NCBI GenBank assembly: GCA_032464575.1
Contig: JAWDKM010000005.1
Location: 186,001 to 250,000, forward strand
Source of the DNA: Pontivivens sp032464575
Lineage (GTDB): Bacteria; Pseudomonadota; Alphaproteobacteria; Rhodobacterales; Rhodobacteraceae
Reading direction: 5' to 3'
DNA: 64,000 bases
Positions 23,239 to 36,415 of the stretch are shown one piece after another. Every line of letters starts with the position of its first letter. Within the stretch, counting starts at the first letter, position 1. The position numbers were made by a program, and so were the translations under genes. The notes under the pieces were generated by a model, which was given only the letters and a program-made list of their open reading frames with translations, did not search any database and had not been told where the DNA came from.

Positions 23239-26200
23239 GTGCCCCGCGATACCCCCCTTCCGCCGCCGGTCCTGCCGCTGTCGCCCTATCCGGATGTGGA
23301 GGAGGTGCTGAGCGGCCTGATCGCGGATGCGGACCTCTCCGAAAAAGACCGCGCCGCCATTGCCGCCCGCGCCACCGACCTCGTCGAGGCGATCCGGGCG
23401 GAGACGCAGCCGGGGCTGATGGAGGTCTTCCTCGCCGAATACGGCCTCTCGACCGACGAGGGCATCGCGCTGATGTGCCTCGCCGAAGCTCTCCTACGCG
23501 TGCCCGACGCCGCGACCATGGACGAGTTGATCGAGGACAAGATCGCGCCCGGCCGCTGGTCGGAGCATCTGGGGCAGTCCTCCTCGCCGCTGGTCAACGC
23601 CTCGACCTGGGCGCTGATGTTCACGGGGCGGGTGCTCGACGATGACGACACCAAGCCGCTCGCCGCCCTGCGCGGGGCGATCAAGCGGTTGGGCGAGCCG
23701 GTCATCCGCCGCGCCACCCTACAGGCGATGCGCGAGATGGGGCGACAGTTCGTGCTTGGCGAGGATATCGAGGATGCGCTGAAGCGCGCGACGAGGATGC
23801 AGGAGCAGGGCTACACCTATTCCTACGACATGCTGGGGGAGGCCGCCCTGACGGAGGCCGACGCGCAGCGCTACCACGACGCCTACACGCACGCGATCTG
23901 CACCATGGCTCGCGCGGCGAACCATGCGGAGATCGACCGCAATCCCGGGATCTCGGTCAAGCTCTCCGCCCTCCACCCCCGCTACGAGATGCGGCAGCGG
24001 GAGCGGGTGCTGGAGGAGCTGACGCCGCGCCTCGCCGAGCTCGCGCTGCTCGCCGCCGAGAAGGGCATCGGCCTCAACGTCGATGCGGAGGAGCAGGACC
24101 GTCTGACCCTGTCGCTGGAGATCATCGAGCGGGTGCTGGAGGATCCGCGGCTGAAGGACTGGGCCGGTTTCGGCGTCGTCGTGCAGGCCTATGGCCCGCG
24201 TGCCGGGGCGGTGATCGACTGGCTGGAGGCGACGGCCGAACGGCTCGACCGCAGGCTGATGGTGCGCCTCGTCAAGGGCGCGTACTGGGATACGGAGATC
24301 AAGCGCGCGCAGCAGGACGGGCTCGCGAGCTTCCCGGTCTTCGCCCGCAAGCCCGCGACGGATGTGAGCTACATCGCCTGCGCGCGGCGGCTTCTGAAGG
24401 CGGAGCGGATCTATCCGCAGTTCGGCACGCACAACGCGCATACCGTGGCCGCCGTGCTGCATATGGCGGAGCAGATGGGGATCGGCGCGGAGGCCTACGA
24501 GTTCCAGAAGCTGCACGGCATGGGCGGCGCGCTCTACGACATCGCGATGGAGCATTTCGGCATCCGCTGCCGGATCTACGCGCCGGTGGGCAAGCATCGC
24601 GACCTGCTCGCCTATCTCGTGCGGCGGCTGTTGGAGAACGGCGCGAACTCCTCCTTCGTCAACCAGATCGTGGACGAGGACGTGCCGGCGGAGAAGGTCG
24701 GCGCCGATCCGTTTGCGGCGATCGGGCATGATCCGGTCGTGGCGCCCGGTACGGAGCTGTGGCAGCCGGAGCGGGCGAATGCGCGGGGCTGGGACCTCGC
24801 CGCACCCGAGCATCTTGCGGAGATCGAGGCGGCGCGCGCGCCCTTCCGCGCGACGCGGTTCGAGGGTGGGCCGCTGTTGGCAGGGGAAGCAGCGCCAGAG
24901 CCTGCGCACGAGGTGCTGAGCCCGTCGAACCCGGCGGATCTGGTCGGGCACGCGCGTTTCGCTTCGACCGCCGATGTGGAGACGGCCTTTGCCGCCGCGC
25001 AGCCTTGGGACGTGGCGGCGGAGGAGCGGGCGCGGATCCTGAATGCCGTTGCCGATGCCTATGAGGCCGAGTTCGGGCGCATCTTCGCCCTGCTCGCGCG
25101 GGAGGCCGGGAAGACGCTCGACGACAGTGTGGCCGAGATCCGGGAGGCGGTGGATTTCCTGCGCTACTACGCGGCGCAGAAGGTGGACGCGCCGCCGCTC
25201 GGCCGGGTCGTCTGCATCTCGCCGTGGAACTTCCCGCTCGCGATCTTCACCGGGCAGATCGCGGCGGCGCTGATGGCGGGCAATGCGGTGCTCGCGAAAC
25301 CCGCGCCGCAGACCACGCTGATTGCGGCGCTTGCGGTGGACCTGATGCACGGGGCCGGCGTGCCGCGCAGCGCGCTGCAGCTGCTGCCGGGTGCGAGCGA
25401 GGTCGGGGCGGCGCTGACCTCGGATGCGCGGGTGGACGGCGCGGCCTTTACCGGCTCCCACCCCACGGCGAAGCGGATCCAGGCGGCGCTGGCGGAGCAT
25501 GCGGCGCCGGGCACACCGCTGATCGCGGAGACCGGGGGGCTCAACGCGATGATCGTCGACTCCACCGCGCTGCCGGAGCAGGCTGTGAAGGACGTGGTGG
25601 AATCGGCCTTCCAGTCGGCGGGGCAGCGCTGCTCGGCGTGCCGGTGCCTCTATGTGCAGACCGACATCTACGAGAGCTTTCTGGAGATGCTGAAGGGTGC
25701 GATGGATGCGTTCCGGGTCGGCGATCCGTGGTTCCTGGATGCGGATTCCGGGCCTCTGATCGATGCGGCGGCGCATGAGCAGATCGCGGGCTACGTCGAG
25801 GGGAAGCGGGCGGAGGGCAAGCTGCTCCACCAGATCACGGCACCGGAGGGCGGGCACTTCCTTGCCCCCACGCTGATCGCGGTGGACGGGATCGGCGAGA
25901 TCGAGCGGGAGGTGTTTGGCCCCGTCCTCCACGTCGCCCGCTACCGCGCCGCCGATCTGGAGAAGGTGATCGGGGCGATCAACGCGACGGGCTACGGGCT
26001 GACCTTCGGGCTGCACACGCGCATCGACGACCGGGTGGAGTTCGTGACGGAGCGGGTCCATGCGGGAAACGTCTACGTCAACCGCAACCAGATCGGTGCC
26101 ATCGTCGGCTCGCAGCCCTTCGGCGGCGAGGGGCTGTCGGGGACCGGGCCGAAGGCGGGCGGGCCGCACTACCTGCCGCGGTTCTGCCAGCCGGTGGAGC

Positions 26201-26610
26201 CCGCGCTGCCCGCGAGCCCCGTGGACCTGCCCGGTCCCACCGGCGAGGCGAACCGGCTGCGGCTGGTGCCGCGCCCGCCGGTGCTGTGCCTCGGCCCGGA
26301 CGAGGCCGACCGGGCCGAGCAGGTGCGGCAGGTGGAGCGGCTGGGCGGCGTCGCGCAGCCGGTGGAAGAGCTGCCGGACCTGCGGACGGCGGAGCCCTTC
26401 GGCGCCGCGATCTGGTGGGGCGATGCGAAGACGGGGCGGACGCTCGCACGGCAACTCGTCGAACGCGATGGCCCGATCCTTGGCCTCGTGACCGGGGCGG
26501 TGGCCGTGGCCGACGTGCTGCACGAGCGGCACCTGTGCATCGACACGACCGCGTCGGGCGGCAATGCGCAGCTTCTCGCACAGGCGGCGACGGATGATCC
26601 CGCGGGCTGA
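23239..26610 (+). CDS. putA: Bifunctional proline dehydrogenase / delta-1-pyrroline-5-carboxylate dehydrogenase
   Basis: A 1123-residue enzyme that oxidises proline to glutamate: FAD-dependent proline dehydrogenase then NAD-dependent P5C dehydrogenase, with channelled intermediate. The start is GTG at 23239 after GGAAAGGA. The proline dehydrogenase barrel spans about 125-450 (MVRLVKGAYWD, YEFQKLHGMGGALYD). The aldehyde dehydrogenase domain spans about 520-985, with ETGGLNAMI (general-base glutamate, about 763) and SAGQRCSACR (catalytic cysteine near 798). A 130-residue C-terminal domain follows. There is no N-terminal ribbon-helix-helix DNA-binding domain, so it is not a trifunctional self-repressing PutA. 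No regulator gene is adjacent. Confidence 0.95.
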   Translation: MPRDTPLPPPVLPLSPYPDVEEVLSGLIADADLSEKDRAAIAARATDLVEAIRAETQPGLMEVFLAEYGLSTDEGIALMCLAEALLRVPDAATMDELIEDKIAPGRWSEHLGQSSSPLVNASTWALMFTGRVLDDDDTKPLAALRGAIKRLGEPVIRRATLQAMREMGRQFVLGEDIEDALKRATRMQEQGYTYSYDMLGEAALTEADAQRYHDAYTHAICTMARAANHAEIDRNPGISVKLSALHPRYEMRQRERVLEELTPRLAELALLAAEKGIGLNVDAEEQDRLTLSLEIIERVLEDPRLKDWAGFGVVVQAYGPRAGAVIDWLEATAERLDRRLMVRLVKGAYWDTEIKRAQQDGLASFPVFARKPATDVSYIACARRLLKAERIYPQFGTHNAHTVAAVLHMAEQMGIGAEAYEFQKLHGMGGALYDIAMEHFGIRCRIYAPVGKHRDLLAYLVRRLLENGANSSFVNQIVDEDVPAEKVGADPFAAIGHDPVVAPGTELWQPERANARGWDLAAPEHLAEIEAARAPFRATRFEGGPLLAGEAAPEPAHEVLSPSNPADLVGHARFASTADVETAFAAAQPWDVAAEERARILNAVADAYEAEFGRIFALLAREAGKTLDDSVAEIREAVDFLRYYAAQKVDAPPLGRVVCISPWNFPLAIFTGQIAAALMAGNAVLAKPAPQTTLIAALAVDLMHGAGVPRSALQLLPGASEVGAALTSDARVDGAAFTGSHPTAKRIQAALAEHAAPGTPLIAETGGLNAMIVDSTALPEQAVKDVVESAFQSAGQRCSACRCLYVQTDIYESFLEMLKGAMDAFRVGDPWFLDADSGPLIDAAAHEQIAGYVEGKRAEGKLLHQITAPEGGHFLAPTLIAVDGIGEIEREVFGPVLHVARYRAADLEKVIGAINATGYGLTFGLHTRIDDRVEFVTERVHAGNVYVNRNQIGAIVGSQPFGGEGLSGTGPKAGGPHYLPRFCQPVEPALPASPVDLPGPTGEANRLRLVPRPPVLCLGPDEADRAEQVRQVERLGGVAQPVEELPDLRTAEPFGAAIWWGDAKTGRTLARQLVERDGPILGLVTGAVAVADVLHERHLCIDTTASGGNAQLLAQAATDDPAG

Positions 26611-26628
26611 CGTCGCGCCGTTTCCACG

Positions 26629-26642
26629 TTGATCCGCGTCAA
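26629..26642 (+). promoter_or_regulatory. FNR/FnrL box upstream of the flavodoxin-exporter-phaC operon
   Basis: TTGATCCGCGTCAA fits the FnrL consensus TTGAY-N4-RTCAA exactly. A TAGCCT hexamer at 26664-26669 has its centre 31 bp from the box centre, the spacing expected for a class II FNR promoter, and the same spacing occurs at bchE. The flavodoxin ATG is at 26715. Confidence 0.72.
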
Positions 26643-26714
26643 TCCGGGCGCGTGGCGATCCGCTAGCCTCTCTCCACGGTCCCGCCGATCGCCGGGCGGG
26701 CCGGGAGAGACGCC

Positions 26715-27214
26715 ATGGATCCGACACGCACGCTCGTCCTCTATTATTCGCGCACGGGATATACCCGGCGTGCAGCACGGGATCTCGCACGTGATCTCGG
26801 CGGCGCGACGGCGGAGTTCCGGACGCGGCGCTACGGATTGCCGGCGCTCGGCGTGCTGCGCGCCCTGTTCGACGTCGCCATCAAGGCGTCGCCGGAGCCC
26901 AAGGCGCCCCTGCCCGACCTGCGCAATGCAGGGCTCGTGGTGCTTGCAGGTCCGGTCTGGGCGGGAAAGCCCGCGGCGCCGCTGCGCCGGATGCTGGGCC
27001 TCGGCACGGTCCTGCCCGCGGATGTGGGACTGCTGCTGACCTCGGGCGAGCCGTCGGAGCCCAAGAACACCTACGACGCCTGCGAGGCGCTGCTGGGCCG
27101 CCCATTCGCGGCGACCGCGTTCATCGGCAACAAGATCGACGGAACCGACGAGATGGCGCAGCGGCTCGCCGCATTTGCCGCGCTGCTGCGCCAACGCTCC
27201 GCCGACGCCGCGGA

Positions 27215-27218
<4 letters not shown>
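26715..27218 (+). CDS. Flavodoxin-like protein
   Basis: A 167-residue flavodoxin-fold protein. TLVLYYSRTGYTRRAARDLA carries the phosphate-binding loop (YSRTGYT), and LVVLAGPVWAGKPAAPLRRM is the second flavin-contact loop. It likely binds FMN and acts as a quinone reductase or electron carrier. The last 4 bases overlap the ABC ATPase start. A perfect FNR box lies 73 bp upstream, implying induction under low oxygen. Fe-S-free electron transfer by flavodoxin would suit that condition, but the partner is unknown. Confidence 0.8.
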
Positions 27219-27946
<728 letters not shown>

Positions 27947-27949
27947 GCC

Positions 27950-30313
27950 ATGGACGCACTCGACCGCAAGCTCCTGCGCGACTTCGGCCGGCTCTGGGTT
28001 CAGGCGCTGGCCATCGCGCTCGTGATGGCGGGCGGGGTGGCGGTGCTGCTGATGTCCTTCGGCATGTCGCGTGCGCTCGACGAGACGCGGGCGGCCTACT
28101 ACGAGCGCAACCGCTTCGCGGACATCTTCGCCAATGCCACGCGCGCGCCGGTCTCGCTGCTGGCGGAGATCCGGGGGATCGAAGGCGTGGCGAGTGCGGA
28201 GGGGCGGGTCACAGCACTCGCCACCCTCGATATCGCGGGCAAGACGGAGGCGACCATCGCCCATCTCGCCTCGCTGCCCGAGAGCGGCCCGCCGCAGCTC
28301 AACGTGCCGATGCTGCGGTCGGGGTCGTGGCCCGGCCGGCACGACACCGACCGGGTGGTGATCAACGAGCCCTTCGCGCTGGCCAACGACCTGCGGATCG
28401 GGGACCGCTTCCACGCCAATCTCAACGGGACAAAGCGGGCGCTGACGGTGACGGGCACCGCGCTGTCGCCGGAGTTCATCTACACGATCGGCCCCGGCGC
28501 TCTGGTGCCCGATGACGAGAATTTCGGGATCGTCTGGATGCCGGAACGGGCGCTGGCCGCCGCCTTCGACCGGACGGGGGCGTTCAACAGCCTCGCGGTG
28601 AAGATCCGGCCGGGCTTCGAGGCGGAGCCGGTCATGGACGCGGTCGACGCGCTGCTCGCGCCCTATGGCGGGCTCGGCGCCTTCGATCGGGGGGATCAGC
28701 CGTCCAACGCCTATATCGACAGCGAGATCGAGCAGCTCAGGACGCTTGCCTATGTCCTGCCGCCGATCTTCCTGGGCATTACCATCTTCCTCGTCAGCAT
28801 GGTGATCGGGCGGATCGTGACGCTGGAGCGCAGCGAGATCGGCCTCTTGAAGGCGCTCGGCTATTCGAGTGCCGCGGTCTGCCTGCACTACCTGCTGCTG
28901 GCCGGGATGGTGGCACTGGTGGGCGTGGGTCTCGGCTGGGCGGTGGGAAGCTGGCTGAGCTTCGGCCTCGCCCAGCTCTATGCCGAGTTCCTGAACTTTC
29001 CCTACCTCATCTACAGCGTCTCGTGGAACAGCTACATCCTGTCCGCGCTGCTGGGCTTCGCCGCGGCGGCGGTTGGGGCGGTGCGTGCGGCACTGCGCGC
29101 GGCGGCGCTGTCGCCCGCGGTGGCGATGTCGCCACCCGCACCCACGCGGTTCCATCGCAACTGGCTGGACCGGACGATCGCCGCGATGCGGTTGAGCCAG
29201 CCCACGATGATGATCCTGCGCAGCCTGATCCGCTGGCCGGTGCGCGCGGCCCTGAGTGCGCTCGGCATGGCGCTGGCGGTGTCGGTGCTGGTCGCCTCGA
29301 ACTTCTTTCCGGATTCCATCGACCTGATCATCGACACGGCGTTCTACCAGTCGAACCGGCAGCACGCGATGCTCACCTTCGACGACGACATGCCCGAACG
29401 CGCACTGCACGAGGCGCGCGCGCTTCCCGGCGTGCTGCAGGCGGAAGGGCAGCAGGCCCACACCGCCATCTTCCGCAACGCCCATCACGAAAAGCGCGTG
29501 GTGGTCGAGGCGCGGCGGCCCGGAACGGATCTGAGCCGGATCGTCGATGCGTCCGGCGTGGTCGTCGACGCGCCGCCGGGCGGGGTGATGCTGTCGACCC
29601 GGCTCGCGCGGCAGCTCGACCTGCAGGTCGGCGATATCGTCGAGGCGGAGTTCATGAGCGGCAAGCGCGGCACATACGCGCTGCCCGTCACCGGCTTCGT
29701 CACGCAGTTCTTCGGGCTGGGCGCCTACATGGACCAGGCGACGCTCAATGCGATGTTCCAGCAGGCGCCGCAGGTCTCGGTCGTCAACATCACCTTCGAC
29801 ACGGCTCGGGAGGACGCGCTGCACGCGCGGCTGCGCGAGCTTCCCAACCTCAGCGGCACGATCATGATGGTGGAGAACCGCCGTGGCTTCGAGGAGACGA
29901 TCGGCGAGAACATCCTGATCGTCACGGCCGTCTACGCCATGCTCGGCATCCTGATCACCGTGGGCGTCGCCTACAACGGCGCGCGCGTGCAGCTTTCGGA
30001 GCGGGCGCGGGAGCTGGCGAGCCTGAGGATCCTGGGCTTCACGCGCGGCGAGGTCTCCTACGTGCTAGTGGGCGAGACCATGCTGCTCGCCCTGATCGCG
30101 CAGCCCTTCGGCTGGTGGATCGGGTGGCGCGTGGCGAAGCTGATGACGGACAGCTTCGCCAGCGACCTCTACACCATCCCGCTGGTCATCGAGCCTGCCA
30201 CCTATGCCAATGCGAGCCTCATCGTGCTGAGCGCGGCGCTGCTGTCCGTGCTCGTGGTGCGGCGGCGGCTCGACACGCTCAACCTGGTGTCCGTGATGAA
30301 GACGAGGGAATAG
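27950..30313 (+). CDS. FtsX-like ABC exporter permease (two FtsX domains)
   Basis: A 787-residue membrane protein with N-terminal anchor (RLWVQALAIALVMAGGVAVL), a large periplasmic loop, a first FtsX domain at about 260-400 (IFLGITIFLVSMVIGRIVTL, GLLKALGYSSAAVCLHYLLL) and a second at about 665-780 (ARELASLRILGFTRGEVSYV). This doubled layout belongs to large exporters that, with a membrane-fusion protein, use ATP to push substrates or lipids out of the periplasm. Cargo is unknown. The membrane-fusion gene follows after 4 bp. Confidence 0.9.
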   Translation: MDALDRKLLRDFGRLWVQALAIALVMAGGVAVLLMSFGMSRALDETRAAYYERNRFADIFANATRAPVSLLAEIRGIEGVASAEGRVTALATLDIAGKTEATIAHLASLPESGPPQLNVPMLRSGSWPGRHDTDRVVINEPFALANDLRIGDRFHANLNGTKRALTVTGTALSPEFIYTIGPGALVPDDENFGIVWMPERALAAAFDRTGAFNSLAVKIRPGFEAEPVMDAVDALLAPYGGLGAFDRGDQPSNAYIDSEIEQLRTLAYVLPPIFLGITIFLVSMVIGRIVTLERSEIGLLKALGYSSAAVCLHYLLLAGMVALVGVGLGWAVGSWLSFGLAQLYAEFLNFPYLIYSVSWNSYILSALLGFAAAAVGAVRAALRAAALSPAVAMSPPAPTRFHRNWLDRTIAAMRLSQPTMMILRSLIRWPVRAALSALGMALAVSVLVASNFFPDSIDLIIDTAFYQSNRQHAMLTFDDDMPERALHEARALPGVLQAEGQQAHTAIFRNAHHEKRVVVEARRPGTDLSRIVDASGVVVDAPPGGVMLSTRLARQLDLQVGDIVEAEFMSGKRGTYALPVTGFVTQFFGLGAYMDQATLNAMFQQAPQVSVVNITFDTAREDALHARLRELPNLSGTIMMVENRRGFEETIGENILIVTAVYAMLGILITVGVAYNGARVQLSERARELASLRILGFTRGEVSYVLVGETMLLALIAQPFGWWIGWRVAKLMTDSFASDLYTIPLVIEPATYANASLIVLSAALLSVLVVRRRLDTLNLVSVMKTRE

Positions 30314-30317
30314 CCCC

Positions 30318-31526
30318 ATGCCGCAGCTTCGGCGAAACATCCTTTTGGGCCTGATCGGGGTCGCCGTCGTGGGCGGGCTCGGCTACGTGGCGTTCCGGCC
30401 CGAGCCGGTGCCGGTCGACCTGCACACCATCGAGATCGGGACGCTGACCGTCACCGTCGACGTGGATGGCGAGACGCGGGTGCGCGACGTGTTCGAGGTC
30501 GCGGCCCCCATCGCGGGCGTGGCGCTGCGCTCCCCGGTCGAGGTGGGCGACCGCGTCGTGGAGGGGGAGACCGTCGTCGCGCGGGTCGAGCCGGTGGCGC
30601 CTACGCTGCTCGACGCCCGCACGCGGCTGCAGGCGGAGGCACAGGTGCGCGAGGCGCAGGCGGCGCTGCATGTGGCGCGCACGGATCTCACCCGCGCGAC
30701 CGAGGACGAGGTACACGCCCGCTCGCAGTTCAACCGCGATGCCGAACTGGTGGACCGCGGCGTGCTCTCGCTCACGCGGCTGGAGGACGCGCACCAGCGC
30801 CTCGCCGTCGCGGTGGCCGCGGTGGAGGCGGCAGACGCGCGCATCGATCAGGCCCGCAGCACGCTGGAGCGGGCGGAGGCCGCACTGATCGAGCCCGGCG
30901 GGACCGGCGCGGCGGGCGGCACGTGCTGCACCGAGATCGCGGCCCCGGCCACCGGCGCGGTGCTGGAGATCGACACGATCAGCGAGCGGCCGGTGCTTGC
31001 GGGCGTCCGGCTCCTGTCCATCGGCGATCCGGTGGAGCTGGAAATCGTCGCTGACCTTCTGTCGAACGATGCCGTGCGCCTGCCCGAGAGCGCCTCGGCC
31101 TCCGTCGAGCGCTGGGGCGGCCCGCCGCTGGAGGCGGTGCTGCGGCATGTGGAGCCCGCGGCCTACACCAAGGTCTCCGCCCTGGGGATCGACGAGCAGC
31201 GCGTGGACACGATCTTCGACCTCGTCTCCCCGCCGGAGGAGCGGCCCGCGCTCGGCCACGGCTTCGCGGTATTTCTCAGGATCGTGGAGTACGAGGAGAC
31301 CGACGTGCCGCTGGTGCCGCTGAGCGCGGCGTTCCGCGCAGGCGAGGGCTGGGCGGTCTTCCGTGCGCGCGGCGATGTGGTCGAGCGCGTTCCGGTGGAG
31401 CTTGGCCGCCGCGACGGGCGGCACGCGGTGCTGCTGTCCGGTCTGGAGATCGGCGACCGGGTCGTCGTGCATCCCAGCGACGCGCTCGACGACGGGGCGA
31501 TCATCGTCGAGCGCACGACCTTCTGA
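30318..31526 (+). CDS. HlyD-type membrane-fusion protein of the ABC exporter
   Basis: A 402-residue periplasmic adaptor anchored by one N-terminal span (NILLGLIGVAVVGGLGYVAF). A lipoyl/barrel-sandwich half (VFEVAAPIAGVALRSPVEVG) is followed by a coiled-coil hairpin (about residues 100-190) and beta-barrel domains (LLSIGDPVELEIVADLLSND). It bridges the ABC permease to an outer-membrane channel that is not encoded here. A CC pair (GGTCCTEIAAPATGAVL) in the second lipoyl half is unusual and may be a disulfide or metal site. Confidence 0.88.
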   Translation: MPQLRRNILLGLIGVAVVGGLGYVAFRPEPVPVDLHTIEIGTLTVTVDVDGETRVRDVFEVAAPIAGVALRSPVEVGDRVVEGETVVARVEPVAPTLLDARTRLQAEAQVREAQAALHVARTDLTRATEDEVHARSQFNRDAELVDRGVLSLTRLEDAHQRLAVAVAAVEAADARIDQARSTLERAEAALIEPGGTGAAGGTCCTEIAAPATGAVLEIDTISERPVLAGVRLLSIGDPVELEIVADLLSNDAVRLPESASASVERWGGPPLEAVLRHVEPAAYTKVSALGIDEQRVDTIFDLVSPPEERPALGHGFAVFLRIVEYEETDVPLVPLSAAFRAGEGWAVFRARGDVVERVPVELGRRDGRHAVLLSGLEIGDRVVVHPSDALDDGAIIVERTTF

Positions 31527-31545
31527 GTTCACAAGGCGGACCGTC

Positions 31546-33267
31546 ATGAAACACTCCCCCCCTCCCAAGCCCGAACCGCAGATCGACATCGACAGCGTAG
31601 TCCATGCCGGGATCGGGCGGCTGACCGGCGGCCTGTCGCCCGCGGCACTGGCGAGCGCCGGGCTCGACTGGTGGATGCATCTCGCGGGCTCGCCCCGCAA
31701 GCAGTCCGAACTGGCCCAGCGGGCGTGGTCGGCGGGCCTCGATGCGTGGACGGCGCCCTTTCGCGTCATGATCGACGGTGGCGAGGGCGATCTTCGCGCG
31801 CGGGCGGCCGCTGACAAGCGGTTCCGGCAGGAGGCATGGGAGCGCTATCCCTTCAACCTGCTCAGCCACTGGTTCCTGTTGCAGGAAGAGTGGTGGGAGG
31901 CCGCGACGACCGGCATCGAGGGCGTTGAGCCCGCCCATGCGCGCACCGTGGCGTTCATGGCACGCCAGACGCTCGACATGATGGCGCCGTCGAACTTCGT
32001 CGCGACCAATCCCACGGTACTGGCCCGCATCCAGGAGGAGCGCGGCGCGAACCTGGTGCGCGGGGTCGGCAACTGGATGGAGGACCTGCAACAGCTTCTC
32101 GGCACGAAGCGGCCCGGGCATCCGGACTACCGCGTGGGCGAGACGGTGGCGGTCACGCCGGGCGAGGTCGTCTTCCGCAACCGGCTGATCGAGCTGATCC
32201 GCTACGCGCCGACCACGAAGGCCGTGCGGCCCGAACCGGTCCTCGTCGTGCCGGCCTGGATCATGAAGTACTACATCCTCGATCTCTCGCCGCACAATTC
32301 ACTGGTGCGCTACCTGCGCGACCAGGGCTTCGAAGTCTACATGATCTCGTGGAAGAACCCCGATCGGGGCGACGCGGACCTGGGCTTCAACGACTACTAC
32401 GACCTGGGGCTGGGCGCGGCGCTGGAGGTGATCGCGCCCCGACCGTCGGACCGGGTGCATGCGGTGGGCTACTGTCTGGGCGGCACGCTGCTCGCCACCG
32501 GCGCCGCGGCGATGGCGAGGGACGGAGACGCGCGGCTGCAGACGGTGTCGCTGCTCGCGGCCCAGGTGGATTTCACCGAAGCCGGCGAGCTCTCGCTCTT
32601 CATCAGCGAGAGCCAGGTGACGTTCCTGGAGGACATCATGGCGATGCAGGGCTATCTGCGTGCCGACCAGATGGCGGGCACCTTCCAGATGCTCCGCTCC
32701 AACGACCTGATCTGGAGCAGGGTGATCCGCCACTACCTGCTGGGCGAGCGCACGGCGATGAACGACCTGATGGCGTGGAACGCGGATGCGACGCGGATGC
32801 CCGCGCGGATGCATTCGGAGTACCTGCGCCAGTTCTTCCTGGAGAACCGGCTGGCGCGTGGCCAGTTCCGGGTGCACGACCGCCCGGTCGCGCTGACCGA
32901 TATCGAGGCGCCGATCTTCTGTCTCGCGACCGAGAAGGACCATGTCTCGCCCTGGCGGTCGGTCTACAAGATCGGGCTGCTCACCGACACGGACGTCACC
33001 TTCTGCCTCACCGCGGGGGGTCACAACGGGGGCGTGCTGTCGGAGCCGGGCCACCTGCGCCGCCATTACAGGATCGAGGACCGGGAAAGGCGGTCGGACC
33101 ACGTGGCGCCGGAGGACTGGATGGCCGACACCCCGCAGCGTGACGGATCATGGTGGCCCGCCTGGACCGCATGGCTGGAGGCGCGCAGCGGTGCCCCAGT
33201 CCGGCCCAAAGCCGGAAACGGGGGGCAAGCGCTGGGGCCGGCCCCCGGGCAATACGTGCTCGCCTGA
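31546..33267 (+). CDS. phaC: Class I poly(3-hydroxyalkanoate) synthase
   Basis: A 573-residue polymerase that joins hydroxyacyl-CoA units into PHA granules. The alpha/beta-hydrolase core has the lipase-like box GYCLGGTL with nucleophile Cys310, aspartate in ATEKDHVSPW and histidine in TAGGHNGGVL. The PhaC N-terminal domain (WMHLAGSPRKQSELAQRAW) is present. Start at 31546 with AAGGCGGA upstream. It follows the exporter genes by 19 bp and so probably belongs to the FNR-box operon. A convergent phasin gene lies 7 bp past its stop. No phaA, phaB, phaZ or phaR is nearby, so it may be a second, condition-specific synthase. Confidence 0.92.
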   Translation: MKHSPPPKPEPQIDIDSVVHAGIGRLTGGLSPAALASAGLDWWMHLAGSPRKQSELAQRAWSAGLDAWTAPFRVMIDGGEGDLRARAAADKRFRQEAWERYPFNLLSHWFLLQEEWWEAATTGIEGVEPAHARTVAFMARQTLDMMAPSNFVATNPTVLARIQEERGANLVRGVGNWMEDLQQLLGTKRPGHPDYRVGETVAVTPGEVVFRNRLIELIRYAPTTKAVRPEPVLVVPAWIMKYYILDLSPHNSLVRYLRDQGFEVYMISWKNPDRGDADLGFNDYYDLGLGAALEVIAPRPSDRVHAVGYCLGGTLLATGAAAMARDGDARLQTVSLLAAQVDFTEAGELSLFISESQVTFLEDIMAMQGYLRADQMAGTFQMLRSNDLIWSRVIRHYLLGERTAMNDLMAWNADATRMPARMHSEYLRQFFLENRLARGQFRVHDRPVALTDIEAPIFCLATEKDHVSPWRSVYKIGLLTDTDVTFCLTAGGHNGGVLSEPGHLRRHYRIEDRERRSDHVAPEDWMADTPQRDGSWWPAWTAWLEARSGAPVRPKAGNGGQALGPAPGQYVLA

Positions 33268-33274
33268 CGGCCGA

Positions 33275-33655
33275 TCAGGCGTCGAGGTTCTTGCGCGCCG
33301 GCGCGAACAGCGTCTGGCTCATCTCCACCAGCTTGCCGGTTTCGGCGGTGTACTGCTCGAACGCCTTCTGCATGAAGCGGGTCTGGATCTGCTGCAGGTC
33401 GCCGATGTTCTTGCAGTGCAGGATCTCGTGCTGGGTCTTCACGTCCTCGCGGATGCGCTCGGCCATGAACGACACGACCTCGCTGCCCAGTTCACTCATC
33501 GTCTCGGCCCAAGTGGTTCCCATGGCCGAGAAGTTCTCGAAACCGAGCTTCTGCAACGTGGCGACGTCCTCGGCGGCGCCGGTCTGCGTTTCAGTCGCGT
33601 TGGGGGCCTCGCCCTCTGCACTCTTCCGGGTCGTGGACTGCGTCGTACTCTTCAT
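33275..33655 (-). CDS. Phasin-family PHA granule protein
   Basis: A 126-residue helical protein. The first 25 residues are polar and disordered-looking (SAEGEAPNATETQTGA); the rest is amphipathic helix with TWAETMSELGSEVVSFMAER and FMQKAFEQYTAETGKLVEMS, as in the phasin_2 family that coats PHA granules. It is convergent with phaC and divergent from the P-type ATPase, sharing a 123-bp gap with it. That pairing supports both assignments. Confidence 0.85.
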   Translation of the reverse strand: MKSTTQSTTRKSAEGEAPNATETQTGAAEDVATLQKLGFENFSAMGTTWAETMSELGSEVVSFMAERIREDVKTQHEILHCKNIGDLQQIQTRFMQKAFEQYTAETGKLVEMSQTLFAPARKNLDA

Positions 33656-33778
33656 CGTTTCGGACCTCCCTTGTCACGCCGCCATCCTGCCCGGTGCAGT
33701 CCCGGACCGGATTGATCTCGCGCAAAGGGCTTCGTCACGGCGCATCCTAGGAAGGGGCCACGCATCGAGGATTGTGCC

Positions 33779-36382
<2,604 letters not shown>

Positions 36383-36415
36383 GGTGCCGGCATTCCGCCA
36401 CCCCAGGGCCACCTG

